Below are positions 43,890-53,034 of a stretch of DNA of 64,000 nucleotides, one piece after another. The position numbers and the translations under genes are program-made. Source of the DNA: Treponema sp. (GTDB taxonomy: Bacteria > Spirochaetota > Spirochaetia > Treponematales > Treponemataceae); NCBI GenBank assembly GCA_016286535.1, contig JAEESZ010000008.1, positions 62,001 to 126,000 of the forward strand, in the 5' to 3' direction. The notes under the pieces are model-generated. The model was given only the letters and a program-made list of their open reading frames with translations, did not search any database and was not told the origin of the DNA. Every line of letters starts with the position of its first letter. The first letter of the stretch is position 1.

Positions 43890-44705
43890 TTATATTTCAT
43901 TTAATACATTTGCAAAATAACCGCTTGAACTTATAGGTTCGCCACCATTTGTAAGGTGATTTGTATCGCCTAAACGTTCAACCCTAAAATCTGCCTGGCC
44001 CGGAATTCTTTCTTCGCTGTTTAAAACAGTAATGGAAGTTGGGGCAACGTAAAAGCCCTGCCATAACTGCATTGGCGATAGCCCTGTAAGATGGGCAATT
44101 ATGGTAAACATAACTCCAAGATGACAGAAGAACAGAAGACAGGTATCTTCCGGGTAATCATTCTTTATTGATTTTAAGTGATAGGGATTTTCCTTGTCTG
44201 AACTGTGCCAGTTAGGATTTTCTACAGGATTTTTTACATAGTAAAAACCCTTTTTATTTCTAGTGTAGCCGTAACTTTCTAAAATTGCGTCAAAGCCGTC
44301 GCAAACTTCCCTGTAGTGCTTTTCTATATTTCCCGATTTAAGATATTTGGTTTTTGTCCATTTGTCCTTGTTAAAAAAATCTTTATGGGCATAAAAGTAT
44401 TCAGGAAGTAAATCCCAGGGCATTTTTTCTTTTCCTGCAAGGCCTGGATCCGGATAATTTTTTGGAAGTATTCCCTTGTAATTAAATTCCTGCAGCCAGT
44501 TTAAGGTTTTTGCTTCTCTTCCAAGTGCTTTAAGGCTTGGGGCTGCAGTTTCTTTTGCTCTTCCAAGAGGGGACTGGTAAATATCTGTAATGTTATTCCA
44601 GCGGCATACCCGCTTTGTAAGTAATTCGACTTCTCTTTTTCCTTTTTCTGTAAGAGAGTCGTGTTCGTAATCAGGATCGCCGTGGCGGATAAAAATTAAC
44701 CTCAT
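43890..44705 (-). CDS. Histidine phosphatase family protein (phosphoglycerate-mutase-like)
   Basis: 271 residues. Opens F-I-R-H-G-D-P-D-Y, with the phosphorylated His of the R-H-G motif, and has the second catalytic His in F-F-C-H-L-G-V (about residue 193). The family removes phosphate from sugars, nucleotides or proteins; the substrate is not predictable. Start at ATG 44705 fits a -10 box exactly 6 nt upstream (leaderless); the in-frame TTG at 44711 would overlap that spacer. Precedes the alpha-galactosidase gene. Confidence 0.85.
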   Translation of the reverse strand: MRLIFIRHGDPDYEHDSLTEKGKREVELLTKRVCRWNNITDIYQSPLGRAKETAAPSLKALGREAKTLNWLQEFNYKGILPKNYPDPGLAGKEKMPWDLLPEYFYAHKDFFNKDKWTKTKYLKSGNIEKHYREVCDGFDAILESYGYTRNKKGFYYVKNPVENPNWHSSDKENPYHLKSIKNDYPEDTCLLFFCHLGVMFTIIAHLTGLSPMQLWQGFYVAPTSITVLNSEERIPGQADFRVERLGDTNHLTNGGEPISSSGYFANVLNEI

Positions 44706-44720
44706 GGCCAAAGTATAGCA
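44703..44720 (-). promoter_or_regulatory. Promoter of the histidine phosphatase gene, leaderless arrangement
   Basis: On the minus strand, TGC plus TATACT (44717-44712), then 6 nt, then ATG (44705-44703). Upstream lie two copies of TTTTAGTTAAAAAAA (44726-44740 and 44756-44770), A/T tracts that might act as UP elements. No Shine-Dalgarno. Confidence 0.5.
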
Positions 44721-44784
44721 TAGTCTTTTAGTTAAAAAAAGTTATTTTTTACTTTTTTTAGTTAAAAAAAAGTCCGACACAGAT

Positions 44785-44840
44785 AAAAAAAGCCCGCCGC
44801 AGATAAACTTTAGCGCTTGTCATATAAAGATAAGCGGGCG
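44785..44840 (-). terminator. Orphan terminator on the minus strand between divergent genes
   Basis: Read on the minus strand, GCCCGC (44839-44834) pairs with GCGGGC (44797-44792) and is followed by seven T residues (44791-44785). An inner hairpin CGCTTGTC/GATAAGCG (44814-44836) overlaps one arm. There is no minus-strand gene upstream of it, so it would end an antisense or small RNA starting near the GGDEF-like gene, or insulate the phosphatase promoter. Confidence 0.45.
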
Positions 44841-44876
44841 ACATAGCTTTTGTTTTTGTGTTATAATAGGAACACT

Positions 44877-46340
44877 ATGAAAAGAAAATGGTATAGCAGT
44901 TTATTAATCAAGTTTGCCCTTATTTTTCTTGTTTTTACTTTAATTGAAGTTGTTTTTAGTGGCGTTACAACTTACTTAAATCAGGTTAATACTTATAAAA
45001 TGCAGAGTCTGCAGAATATCAGTGGAATTGGAGATTACCTGCAGGAGCTGCTTATTTCTGACGGAAAAAGTTTTCAAAACTATCAGAATTATTATATAGA
45101 AAATTATGCAAAGATGAATGTTCCCGCAGATTTTTCTGAAGAGCAGACCATCTCCCTTAACAGCTCTTTTAAGGATTCCCTTTCTTTTTATGAATATCTT
45201 CATAAATACTATCTGCTTGCTTTTGAAAAGGCAAAAAAAGCCTTCAATATTCCTTACGCCTATTATCTGGTTCCCCAGGAAGAAAACTTTCATGTACTTT
45301 ATGTTATAGATGGAAAATCAAGCCTTAAGGATTCTGACGGTAATAAAAGCAGCCAGGGGCAGAATCTTTATCTTGGCGAAAATGTTTATAACGATCCAAA
45401 AGATTATTCTCTTTTATGGAAAACCTGGTTTACCGGCGAAAAACAGGATGATTTTGAACTTTTACATACACAAAGGGGAAGGAACTATGCCTACTATACT
45501 CCTGTAATAATTGACGGAAAAAAGATGGGATTGATTGGAATAGAAATGGAAGTTGTAGATGTCCGAAAATCAATTTTTGATAATACCCTTAAACAGACTT
45601 TGGAAATTTCTTTAGTTCTTATTCTTTTAATTGCCCTGCTGCTTATCTTTATTAATAAAAGGGTAATTTCTAAAATCATAAAACTGGAAGCAAATATTAT
45701 TGAATATTCTGCCCATAAAAATACTAAGATTTCCAAAAATATTAAGGCCATTGCCAGGGGAAATGACGAGATTGATTCTCTTGCAAAACAGTTTGCAAAG
45801 ATGATTGTAAATCTTGAAGATTATATGAAAAACCTTGCCAAAACTTCCCGCGATTTACAGGATACCAAGCAGTGGGCTAACGAGAATAACGTACTTGCAA
45901 ATAAAGACCCTCTTACCGGTGTTCGTAATAAAGTTGCCTTTGAAAATCAGATTAAGCGTCTTGAATGGCAGCTTTCTGATGGTCATACAGATTTTGGTTT
46001 TGTTATTATAAGGCTTAAGGACCTTAAGAAAATTTACAGTAGTGAAGGAAACGAAAAAGGGGATTCTGTTTTAAAAACCCTCTGTTTTTTAATTTGTCAT
46101 GTTTTCAGTAATTCCCTGGTATTCAGAATTGAAAGCGATTCATTCCTTGTAATTCTTGAAAAGGATGATTTTGTAAAAGAAGCTGAACTTATAGAAAACT
46201 TCAATAAACAATTAAAGGAAACTGCTTTTGAAAGTTCAGAAAGTGTAACAACTTCCCTTGGTCTTGCCTTGTATAATCCTAAAGAAGATAAGGATGTTCT
46301 TTCTGTTTACAGCAGGGCAGAAGATGATTTGAATTCTTAA
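44877..46340 (+). CDS. Membrane sensor with degenerate GGDEF domain
   Basis: 487 residues. ATG at 44877 has AGGAA 4-8 nt upstream and a TGT-TATAAT extended -10 (44862-44867). Span 1 (about 8-32), extracytoplasmic sensor (about 35-235), span 2 (about 240-262), HAMP-like and coiled segment, then a GGDEF fold (about 335-485) opening D-P-L-T-G-V-R-N-K. The signature is E-S-D-S-F instead of G-G-D-E-F and the metal site reads I-R-L-K-D-L, so diguanylate cyclase activity is unlikely; it may bind c-di-GMP or GTP, or act by protein contact. Ends at a shared terminator with glyA. Confidence 0.82.
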   Translation: MKRKWYSSLLIKFALIFLVFTLIEVVFSGVTTYLNQVNTYKMQSLQNISGIGDYLQELLISDGKSFQNYQNYYIENYAKMNVPADFSEEQTISLNSSFKDSLSFYEYLHKYYLLAFEKAKKAFNIPYAYYLVPQEENFHVLYVIDGKSSLKDSDGNKSSQGQNLYLGENVYNDPKDYSLLWKTWFTGEKQDDFELLHTQRGRNYAYYTPVIIDGKKMGLIGIEMEVVDVRKSIFDNTLKQTLEISLVLILLIALLLIFINKRVISKIIKLEANIIEYSAHKNTKISKNIKAIARGNDEIDSLAKQFAKMIVNLEDYMKNLAKTSRDLQDTKQWANENNVLANKDPLTGVRNKVAFENQIKRLEWQLSDGHTDFGFVIIRLKDLKKIYSSEGNEKGDSVLKTLCFLICHVFSNSLVFRIESDSFLVILEKDDFVKEAELIENFNKQLKETAFESSESVTTSLGLALYNPKEDKDVLSVYSRAEDDLNS

Positions 46341-46347
46341 AGAGCAT

Positions 46348-46384
46348 AAAAAAAGGGAAAGCATTTCTGCTTTCCCTTTTTTTT
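46348..46384. terminator. Bidirectional terminator
   Basis: AAAAAAAGGGAAAGCA (46348-46363), loop TTTC... and TGCTTTCCCTTTTTTT (46368-46384). A-tract on one side and T-tract on the other, so it serves the GGDEF-like gene (plus) and glyA (minus). Confidence 0.9.
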
Positions 46385-46394
46385 AGCTTATTTT

Positions 46395-47897
46395 TTAAGC
46401 CTTTACAAATTCCTTTTTAAGGAAGTCTAAGTCAAGTTCAGGATAAAGTACGTGAGCTGAAAGAAGCTTGTTTACACGTTCGCGTGCTGCAGCTACTGTA
46501 TCATCACTGATTTCGATTTTACCCTTTGCAGGTTTGCCTTCTTTTGTAAGGCCAGGCTTTGTGTTTTTAAGAACAAAATCGATGATATCTGCAACTTCCT
46601 GCATATCTTTTTCGTTCATGCCTAAAGTTGTAAGACCTGGAGTTCCAATACGGATTCCAGATGTCCACCAGGCGCCGTTTTTGTCGTAAGGGAGGGCGTT
46701 AGCGTTAGCTGTTACACCACACTTGAACAATGCAGCTTCTGCCTGTTTTCCTGTTAAGCCGTAAACTGTTACATCACAAAGCATAAGGTGATTGTCTGTA
46801 CCGCCAGTCTGAAGAGGAATATTGTGAGCTTTACAGCCTTCTGCAAGAGCCTGAGCATTCTTTACAACCTGCTGTGCCCATGCCTGGTAAGCTGGTGTGC
46901 GGGCTTCTTTGAAAGCAATTGCTTTTGCTGCCATAATGTGTCCGAGTGGACCACCGAGTACCATAGGACAACCCTTGTTTACGTAATCAGCAAATTCTTT
47001 TTTGCAGAGAATCATAGCACCGCGTGGACCACGTAAAGTTTTGTGAGTTGTTGTTGTTACAATGTCTGCCCATTTTACAGGATCGTAATCACCTGTAAAT
47101 ACTTTTCCGGCAACAAGACCGGCAAAGTGAGCCATATCTACCATTAATACTGCTCCGCATTTGTCTGCAATTTCGCGGAAGCGTTTGAAGTTGATTTTTC
47201 TTGGGTAAGCAGAGAAACCTGTCAAAAGAATAAGAGGTTTAACTTCCATAGCCTGTTTTTCAATTGCATCGTAGTCAAGAAGACCGGTTTCTTTGTCTAC
47301 ACCGTATGGATGACTTTCAAACATGCGGGCAGAAACGTTCATTTTGTATCCGTGGGTAAGGTGACCACCGCAAGAGTAGTCAAGACCCATTAATTTCTGA
47401 TTTCCAAATTTTTTGCGGAGTGCATCAAACTGTTCGTCTGTAAGGTCGTTTAATGATTTTACTCCAAGTTCTTCTAAAGTTGGTGTTTCAACTTTTGCTG
47501 AAAGAATAGCCCAGTAAGCAACAAGGTTTGTGTCAGCTCCGGAATGAGGCTGAACATAAGCATAGTCAGCACCAAATAAAGCTTCTGCTTCGTGGGCTGC
47601 AGTGTTTTCTACAGCATCAATATTAACGCATCCGCCATAATAACGGTGCTCAGGATATCCTTCTGCATATTTGTCTGTAAGAAGGTTTCCCATAGCGGCC
47701 TGTACGTTGAGCGAACAGTAGTTTTCGCTGGCAACGAGCTTTAAGTGACTTCTCTGGTTTTCCAGTTCGTTTACAATGCTTGCGGCAATGTCTGGTCCAA
47801 CTGCAGCAACCTGCTGAAGGTTTGCAACATAAGCAGTCATTGCAGGATTTGGTTTTCCGTTTGTGGCTGCAAGATAGTTTTCTAATGGTGTTGGCAT
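46395..47897 (-). CDS. glyA: Serine hydroxymethyltransferase
   Basis: 500 residues, about 80 longer than the E. coli enzyme. The extra length is an N-terminal extension of about 30 residues plus insertions, as in spirochaetal and chlamydial GlyA. Converts serine and tetrahydrofolate to glycine and methylene-THF using PLP. Visible: L-V-A-S-E-N-Y opening, Y-A-E-G-Y-P-x-x-R-Y-Y-G-G, D-M-A-H-F-A-G-L-V-A-G and the PLP lysine in T-T-T-H-K-T-L-R-G-P-R-G. GAGGA lies about 6 nt before the ATG. Confidence 0.97.
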   Translation of the reverse strand: MPTPLENYLAATNGKPNPAMTAYVANLQQVAAVGPDIAASIVNELENQRSHLKLVASENYCSLNVQAAMGNLLTDKYAEGYPEHRYYGGCVNIDAVENTAAHEAEALFGADYAYVQPHSGADTNLVAYWAILSAKVETPTLEELGVKSLNDLTDEQFDALRKKFGNQKLMGLDYSCGGHLTHGYKMNVSARMFESHPYGVDKETGLLDYDAIEKQAMEVKPLILLTGFSAYPRKINFKRFREIADKCGAVLMVDMAHFAGLVAGKVFTGDYDPVKWADIVTTTTHKTLRGPRGAMILCKKEFADYVNKGCPMVLGGPLGHIMAAKAIAFKEARTPAYQAWAQQVVKNAQALAEGCKAHNIPLQTGGTDNHLMLCDVTVYGLTGKQAEAALFKCGVTANANALPYDKNGAWWTSGIRIGTPGLTTLGMNEKDMQEVADIIDFVLKNTKPGLTKEGKPAKGKIEISDDTVAAARERVNKLLSAHVLYPELDLDFLKKEFVKA

Positions 47898-47967
47898 TTT
47901 TATCCTCGATATGTGATTTTAATTATATTAAATTATTTTAGCGGATTTTAAGAGTTTGTGGAATAGT

Positions 47968-48001
47968 AAAAAAAAGACCAGAAACTGACAGTCTCTGGTC
48001 T
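47968..48001 (-). terminator. Terminator of the small lipoprotein gene
   Basis: On the minus strand an 11-bp stem (one G-U pair) built from AGACCAGA and TCTGGTCT, followed by eight T residues (47975-47968). Confidence 0.88.
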
Positions 48002-48031
48002 AAATGAAAAAATCTTTATTAACCGTAACTA

Positions 48032-48589
48032 TTATTCAACAGTTACTGATTTTACAGTTACTTTAATTGAGTCTGTTTCTTCGTCTCCGCCCCATTTATA
48101 AGCATTAAATTTTACGAATAACTGATTTGATTCACTTTCGGCAGTAAAGCTTTTTGTAATTGTACCTGTTGCTGCATCTGCATCAAAATATATGGTTCCA
48201 CCACTTGTAGATGTTGTTGAATACATAGAAGTGCCATCTTTTAATAAAGAACCGCAGAATTTTGGAGTTAATGTGCTGTCTTTCCAGGAATCTGTTGCAT
48301 AATCAAAAGTAACAGTTACTGTTTTACCAGCTGCAATTGAAGATTTATCTTCGTTAATCCATACAATAAAACCACTTCCACTGTATTTACTTACAAAAGT
48401 AGATTCAAATGTACCGTCTCCATTGTCTGTTACAGCAGCAGCACTGCTTACAGCACTTTCCCATTTTCTTGCTGTTTCAGTATTTTCTTCATTTCCTGTT
48501 GTTGGATCAGAAGTTGATGTGTTTGGACAGCCCATAAAGAATACACAAGCAGCCAGTAAAGCTGTTAAACCAAAAATAACTTTTTTCAT
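48032..48589 (-). CDS. Small lipoprotein with carbohydrate-binding-like beta-sandwich
   Basis: 185 residues. Lipobox F-F-M-G-C; Ser/Thr/Glu-rich linker; then one beta-sandwich of about 140 residues with strands such as T-V-T-V-T-F-D-Y-A-T-D and a closing I-K-V-T-V-K-S-V-T-V-E, a layout like CBM4/9 or galactose-binding folds. Function is a guess. GGAGGAAATC in front of the ATG is a strong ribosome-binding site. It stands as a single-gene unit with its own terminator. The 213 bp upstream contain a hairpin at 48730-48754 (AAACACTT/AAGTGTTT) and the divergent M28 promoter. Confidence 0.72.
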   Translation of the reverse strand: MKKVIFGLTALLAACVFFMGCPNTSTSDPTTGNEENTETARKWESAVSSAAAVTDNGDGTFESTFVSKYSGSGFIVWINEDKSSIAAGKTVTVTFDYATDSWKDSTLTPKFCGSLLKDGTSMYSTTSTSGGTIYFDADAATGTITKSFTAESESNQLFVKFNAYKWGGDEETDSIKVTVKSVTVE

Positions 48590-48766
48590 GATTTCCTCCT
48601 AATGAAATCTTGTAATTTGTTTTAATTTGAAAGTTTTATTTAACTCTCTAAAAAAATTGTAAAACGATTAATTTGGGGGCGGTATAGGTGAAATCCCTTG
48701 CAATTGAAAAATTATTCAAAAATAGGGAAAAACACTTAGGCACTAAAAGTGTTTAGAATATCCTTT

Positions 48767-48803
48767 TTGACGAATCCTGCATTTTTCATCTATAATATTA
48801 ATA
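48767..48803 (+). promoter_or_regulatory. Promoter of the M28 peptidase gene, leaderless arrangement
   Basis: TTGACG (48767-48772), 18-nt spacer, TATAAT (48791-48796), 6 nt, ATG at 48803. The run from TATAAT through ATG is identical to that before ndk. No Shine-Dalgarno. Confidence 0.65.
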
Positions 48804-49609
48804 TGTATAAAATTCCTTCCGATTTTATGGACTTTATTAAAAGTGACTGCAATAGAGCATCCTTTATACAAAATTATCTTAATAAGGCTGGCCTGGATAC
48901 GGCTCTTTTACAAATGGAAGGAAAAAATCATATATATGTAAAATTTCCCCTGTCTCAATATAATCCCGCCTTTCGGATAAAAACAGTAATTGCCCATTAT
49001 GACCGCTTTCCCGCAAGTCCCGGTGCAAATGATAATTCTGCTGCAGTTTACTGTCTTTTACAGTTTGCAGCCTTTCTTAAAAATAATTATCATCAGGGCT
49101 TTCATAATATCCGCCTGATATTTACTGATGGAGAAGAGCTTGGAGAAGGTGGTGTAAAAGAGCAGGGGGCTTTTCCTCTTGCGCAGGTATTTCGCCGCCT
49201 TGGAATTAAAAATGATGATGTCTTTGTTTTTGACTGCATGGGGCGTGGGGACATTCCTGTTTTGAGTCAGACTCTTTTGCCTTCTGGCCTTTCGCAAAAA
49301 TTTATAAAAGATTTTATGGAACTTGAAGAAAGAACTAAAAAACTTTTGCTTTCTGCAGGCGGCTCAAAGTTTTTTTGTCTTCCCTGTAATTATTCAGATA
49401 ATGCAAGTTTTTTAGCAAACGGAATTCCTGCTGTTGCCCTTACAATGCTGCCATCTTCAGAAGTAAATCTTGTCTTAAATGGTCAGACGCCCCCTACCTG
49501 GACTTTTTTCCACACAGAAAAAGATAATTTTGAATCCCTTACTCCCGAAAGTTTTGAGATCTTTCTTAAGATATTATACAGGCTTGCAGAATTAAAAACT
49601 CTACTTTAA
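48803..49609 (+). CDS. M28-family zinc aminopeptidase-like protein
   Basis: 268 residues from the ATG at 48803; a longer frame from 48749 would run through the promoter and is rejected. All five metal ligands of the M28 fold are visible: His in V-I-A-H-Y-D, Asp in G-A-N-D-N-S-A-A, the E-E pair in D-G-E-E-L-G, Asp in F-V-F-D-C-M-G, and His in F-F-H-T-E-K-D. No signal peptide, so it is cytoplasmic and may process peptides. Convergent with the giant lipoprotein gene, with 8 bp between the stops. Confidence 0.85.
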   Translation: MYKIPSDFMDFIKSDCNRASFIQNYLNKAGLDTALLQMEGKNHIYVKFPLSQYNPAFRIKTVIAHYDRFPASPGANDNSAAVYCLLQFAAFLKNNYHQGFHNIRLIFTDGEELGEGGVKEQGAFPLAQVFRRLGIKNDDVFVFDCMGRGDIPVLSQTLLPSGLSQKFIKDFMELEERTKKLLLSAGGSKFFCLPCNYSDNASFLANGIPAVALTMLPSSEVNLVLNGQTPPTWTFFHTEKDNFESLTPESFEIFLKILYRLAELKTLL

Positions 49610-49617
49610 TCATTCCT

Positions 49618-52600
49618 TTATTCTTTTTCTTTTATTTCTCCTATGGCAATTGATCCGTCAGAATAGATAACAAGACTTGTATAATAATCTCCACAATCAA
49701 TATCGTCTGTAGCCATAAAATAAAAGTCAGAGTAGTTTAATATTTCTGTATTTTTCTTTGTGGCGTAACGATCCCAGTCTTTTGCATCTTCATATGGAAT
49801 ACTGCTTACTGCAGTTGTGACCAAACATGAATTATTACATTTTATGGCAGCTACCTTGTCATTTAAAATTGCAATTCCTTTGTTAGTAATTTCCTGATTT
49901 CCGCTGTAGTAATAAATAGAGTATGTGTTGCTGTGGCCTTCCAAGCCAGTCTGGCTGTTAAAAACCAGGCTGGTGTAGATTCTGAAAAAATCATCATTTG
50001 TTGAGTTCAGAGTAAAGTTACTTAATAGAGGAAAAGAGTCTCTTGCTCCATTTGTGCTTATGACTTCCCAACATTTGTTTGTTTTATTAAATTTTTCTAC
50101 GACGGTTTTTTCATAGACAGAGCCATAAGTTGAACGGGCCTCTGTTTCATCCAGAGAAAAACTTGTAGAAAGATAGACTTGATTTCCATTTTTTTCTGCA
50201 GAAGTAATGCTTGTTTGGGCAGGGGGTGTGTCTATATTAAAGAAAAATTCATAGCCAAAATGAGTGTTTCCTGCTTGGTCATAAGCCTTGGTAACCAGGG
50301 TGTAGTATCCCGGAGGAGTATTACTTACATCAAAAAATAACTCGCCGGTATCTTCAAGTTCTTCTTTACTTATGCAGGTTTTTCTTTCCCTTATATTCTG
50401 ATTCCTTATATACTCTTCTGTAATAGATGATTTGTCAAAACTATAAATATCTTTATAGGGTAGAATCCAGTAGCTTACCCAAAATAAATCATTTTCATCA
50501 AATAAAAGGCCAACGGAGTCATAAACGTCGTAACAATAAACCTTTTGTCCGTCATCAGTGTAGTTTGGATTATTGTCAGATATACTCGGAGGTGAGACAT
50601 CTGTATCCATTTCAAAAGTTAGAGAATCAGAGTCTATATAATAATACTTTCCATCAATAAGTCTTTTTGCCCTTACAAATAATCTTACCTCTCCAAGTTT
50701 TGAATTTGAAATTTCAAAAGACGGGTAATTGTAAAAACTTGGCTCGGACCTGTTTGGGACTTTTACCCCAACTGAAAGAATTGAATCTGAATCATAATTT
50801 TCTGCATTTACATTTATATTATAAATACAACTGTTTTTTGGACCTGGACTTGCTGTAAAAGTGAAATCAGGCTTTGAAACCTGTCCTGTGCTCGCAAAAA
50901 GGTTGGCCTGTTGAACTAATGTTACATAAAAATCAGGATCTCCAGTCTGTCCATGGATGGTATGACTGTTTTCATCAAAATAATCATAAATAATTGCACA
51001 CATAAGGGCAGCACTTATATAGTCCTTACCTGATTTATAGAAATAAACAGGAGTTCCTGTAGACATGTATGTAAGTTCTCTTGTATAACTATTATAGTTA
51101 TAATCATATGGATCAATTAAAGCACAATTCTCCTGAATAGCGCTAAAAGATATTGACAAGGGCTTTTCCAGGTCAGATAAGGTAGTAAAATCACTGTTAA
51201 AGGTGATAGTAAAGTCTGAATGACCTGTTCGCTCACCAGAAGTATATGTAAATGTCCCTGAACCACTTTTTATATCTGTTATTGTTGGACTTTTTGGAAC
51301 CAGATACTCTCTCTGGTATGTATTTCCCACTTCATCTCTGAGTATGATTTTTATAAAGGAATCATCTTCTGTAGAAAAATCATTAAACATAAAGGTGTAG
51401 TCACTTGAGTTGTCTGGGTTCTCTTTTAAATTTGTATATTTTGTGTAATCAGCCTGTGAGCCTTTTTTTGTGTAAAGTTCTATTTCTATATCTTCTTTTT
51501 TTGAAGAATAGTCCGTATGATTATAGCTTGCATAAAGATCCTTTCCGACTGTGATGTACATTTTTTTTACACATTCGTTTACGCTTCCTTCACCGTAAAG
51601 TAAATACTTGTCGTCGACGGCTTCCGGCAGCTTATTAAAGATTTTTACACCATCATTTCTAAAACTGCTGTCCTTTATAATGTAATAAGATATATTTTCT
51701 TCACTGATGTTTTCTGCATAATCAAGAAGATAAAAATCAACTTTGATAATACCATCTTCCAGGTTGTCAAGCTGGTATTCAAAGGAGAAAAAGCCATCTT
51801 CTTCGGCTACTTCAATATCGTTTGTTACAAAGTCTGTGCAGGGACTACCATCAAAAGAATAAAGTCTTGAAGAATGAATCCTTACAGACCTGATTCCTGA
51901 ATCTGAGTCATAGCCCTTCAATTTTGCATAAAATGAGGAGTTGATATGGTTTTGAGAAAAATAAGCAGCCTCCTGAATCTCTCCTTCAGAAAGTGACAGA
52001 GGTGAGAGCCTTTTATAATAAGGGCTTTCTTCTGATTTTGTGGAAAATAAAGTGACTTCCTCAAGAAGAGGTTTTACAGAGTCGATATTTTTATTTAATC
52101 TGAAAATGTATGGTTCAAAAGCGGCAAAGGTAATATTGTTCTCGTCTTTAATATACTGGCTTAAGATAGTGATTTTTATTTCTTTTACCAGCGTGCTGGA
52201 ATCTTCTTCTATAAGCCTTTTTCTTTTGTCTGTAGGAATGTTCAGGGTTATATTGTCATTTGTAAAATAGGCATTTTTTAAAAGATAATAATCATTCAGA
52301 GAATCTTCTTTAATGTCTGTTATGGTTATAAGGGGTGTAAAGAAAGTTTCTATATCTTTGTTCTCAAGCTCAGGAGCTTTGTTAAAAAATATTTGTATAG
52401 TTGAATCCTGGTTATCTCCGGAATTAGAATAGGATGGTAGAATTTTAATTATTTTGGGGAGAAGATAGCAGACAGGTTTTATTGTAATACTATCGCTTTC
52501 TTTTAAAAGTTTAACATTTACCTTATAAATATTGTCTGAACTTACTTTATCAGTAGAAGTAAATGTAATGTAATCTGATGAAAGTTCTGTGTTTGTGTCC

Positions 52601-52869
52601 CGAAGAAATGCAGTCCATTTTACCATCTGGTAATCAGGTGATAACTTAAACTCAAGAGTAAAAGTGTCTCCTGCTTTTTTGCTGAGATTTTTATCTGTTA
52701 AAAATTCACCGCTTTCAGAGTTTGCTTCAAGCCTTATTTCTATGCTTTTTGAATTTGCATAGTCTATGTCGTTTTTCAGTTGATTCTTAAAGTCTGAACC
52801 GGTAATAAAATTTGAACAGGATAAAAAAGTAAGAGGCAGTATAAAAAGGGCGGTTAAAAATCTTTTCAT
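49618..52869 (-). CDS. Giant lipoprotein with Ig-like repeats
   Basis: 1083 residues. Lipobox T-F-L-S-C (Cys18). A first strand-rich domain (about 40-145), then a bacterial Ig-like domain with D-S-T-I-Q-I-F-F-N-K-A (about 155-260) and further sandwich domains to the end, some with S-G-I-R-S-V-R and D-G-x-Y-T/Y-Y-L patterns typical of adhesion proteins. Ser/Asp/Tyr-rich. No catalytic motif. Related in style, not clearly in sequence, to the lipoproteins at 30.8-36 kb. Surface exposure is an inference. AGGAGA about 8 nt before the ATG. Confidence 0.75.
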   Translation of the reverse strand: MKRFLTALFILPLTFLSCSNFITGSDFKNQLKNDIDYANSKSIEIRLEANSESGEFLTDKNLSKKAGDTFTLEFKLSPDYQMVKWTAFLRDTNTELSSDYITFTSTDKVSSDNIYKVNVKLLKESDSITIKPVCYLLPKIIKILPSYSNSGDNQDSTIQIFFNKAPELENKDIETFFTPLITITDIKEDSLNDYYLLKNAYFTNDNITLNIPTDKRKRLIEEDSSTLVKEIKITILSQYIKDENNITFAAFEPYIFRLNKNIDSVKPLLEEVTLFSTKSEESPYYKRLSPLSLSEGEIQEAAYFSQNHINSSFYAKLKGYDSDSGIRSVRIHSSRLYSFDGSPCTDFVTNDIEVAEEDGFFSFEYQLDNLEDGIIKVDFYLLDYAENISEENISYYIIKDSSFRNDGVKIFNKLPEAVDDKYLLYGEGSVNECVKKMYITVGKDLYASYNHTDYSSKKEDIEIELYTKKGSQADYTKYTNLKENPDNSSDYTFMFNDFSTEDDSFIKIILRDEVGNTYQREYLVPKSPTITDIKSGSGTFTYTSGERTGHSDFTITFNSDFTTLSDLEKPLSISFSAIQENCALIDPYDYNYNSYTRELTYMSTGTPVYFYKSGKDYISAALMCAIIYDYFDENSHTIHGQTGDPDFYVTLVQQANLFASTGQVSKPDFTFTASPGPKNSCIYNINVNAENYDSDSILSVGVKVPNRSEPSFYNYPSFEISNSKLGEVRLFVRAKRLIDGKYYYIDSDSLTFEMDTDVSPPSISDNNPNYTDDGQKVYCYDVYDSVGLLFDENDLFWVSYWILPYKDIYSFDKSSITEEYIRNQNIRERKTCISKEELEDTGELFFDVSNTPPGYYTLVTKAYDQAGNTHFGYEFFFNIDTPPAQTSITSAEKNGNQVYLSTSFSLDETEARSTYGSVYEKTVVEKFNKTNKCWEVISTNGARDSFPLLSNFTLNSTNDDFFRIYTSLVFNSQTGLEGHSNTYSIYYYSGNQEITNKGIAILNDKVAAIKCNNSCLVTTAVSSIPYEDAKDWDRYATKKNTEILNYSDFYFMATDDIDCGDYYTSLVIYSDGSIAIGEIKEKE

Positions 52870-52978
52870 AATAAACAGTCTCCTTTATCAATAATTATAA
52901 CATATAGCTCTTCTTTTTTGAAAAATATATTTTCTGTAGTAATAATTTATAAGCGGAAACTGTGTTTTTTTTATACTC

Positions 52979-53007
52979 TTGACTTATTTTTTAACTCATA
53001 ATAGAAT
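52979..53007 (+). promoter_or_regulatory. Promoter of the diguanylate cyclase gene
   Basis: TTGACT (52979-52984), 17-nt spacer, TAGAAT (53002-53007). Near-consensus sigma-70 type. Predicted start near 53014, which would remove the AAGGA used by the TTG start and favour the ATG at 53035. Confidence 0.65.
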
Positions 53008-53034
53008 TTAAGGACTAATCTTTTGGGTGGGGAA

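Noticed and set aside
48749-48802. N-terminal extension of the M28 peptidase
   Set aside because: It would be translated from the promoter itself, upstream of the predicted transcription start, and has no ribosome-binding site.
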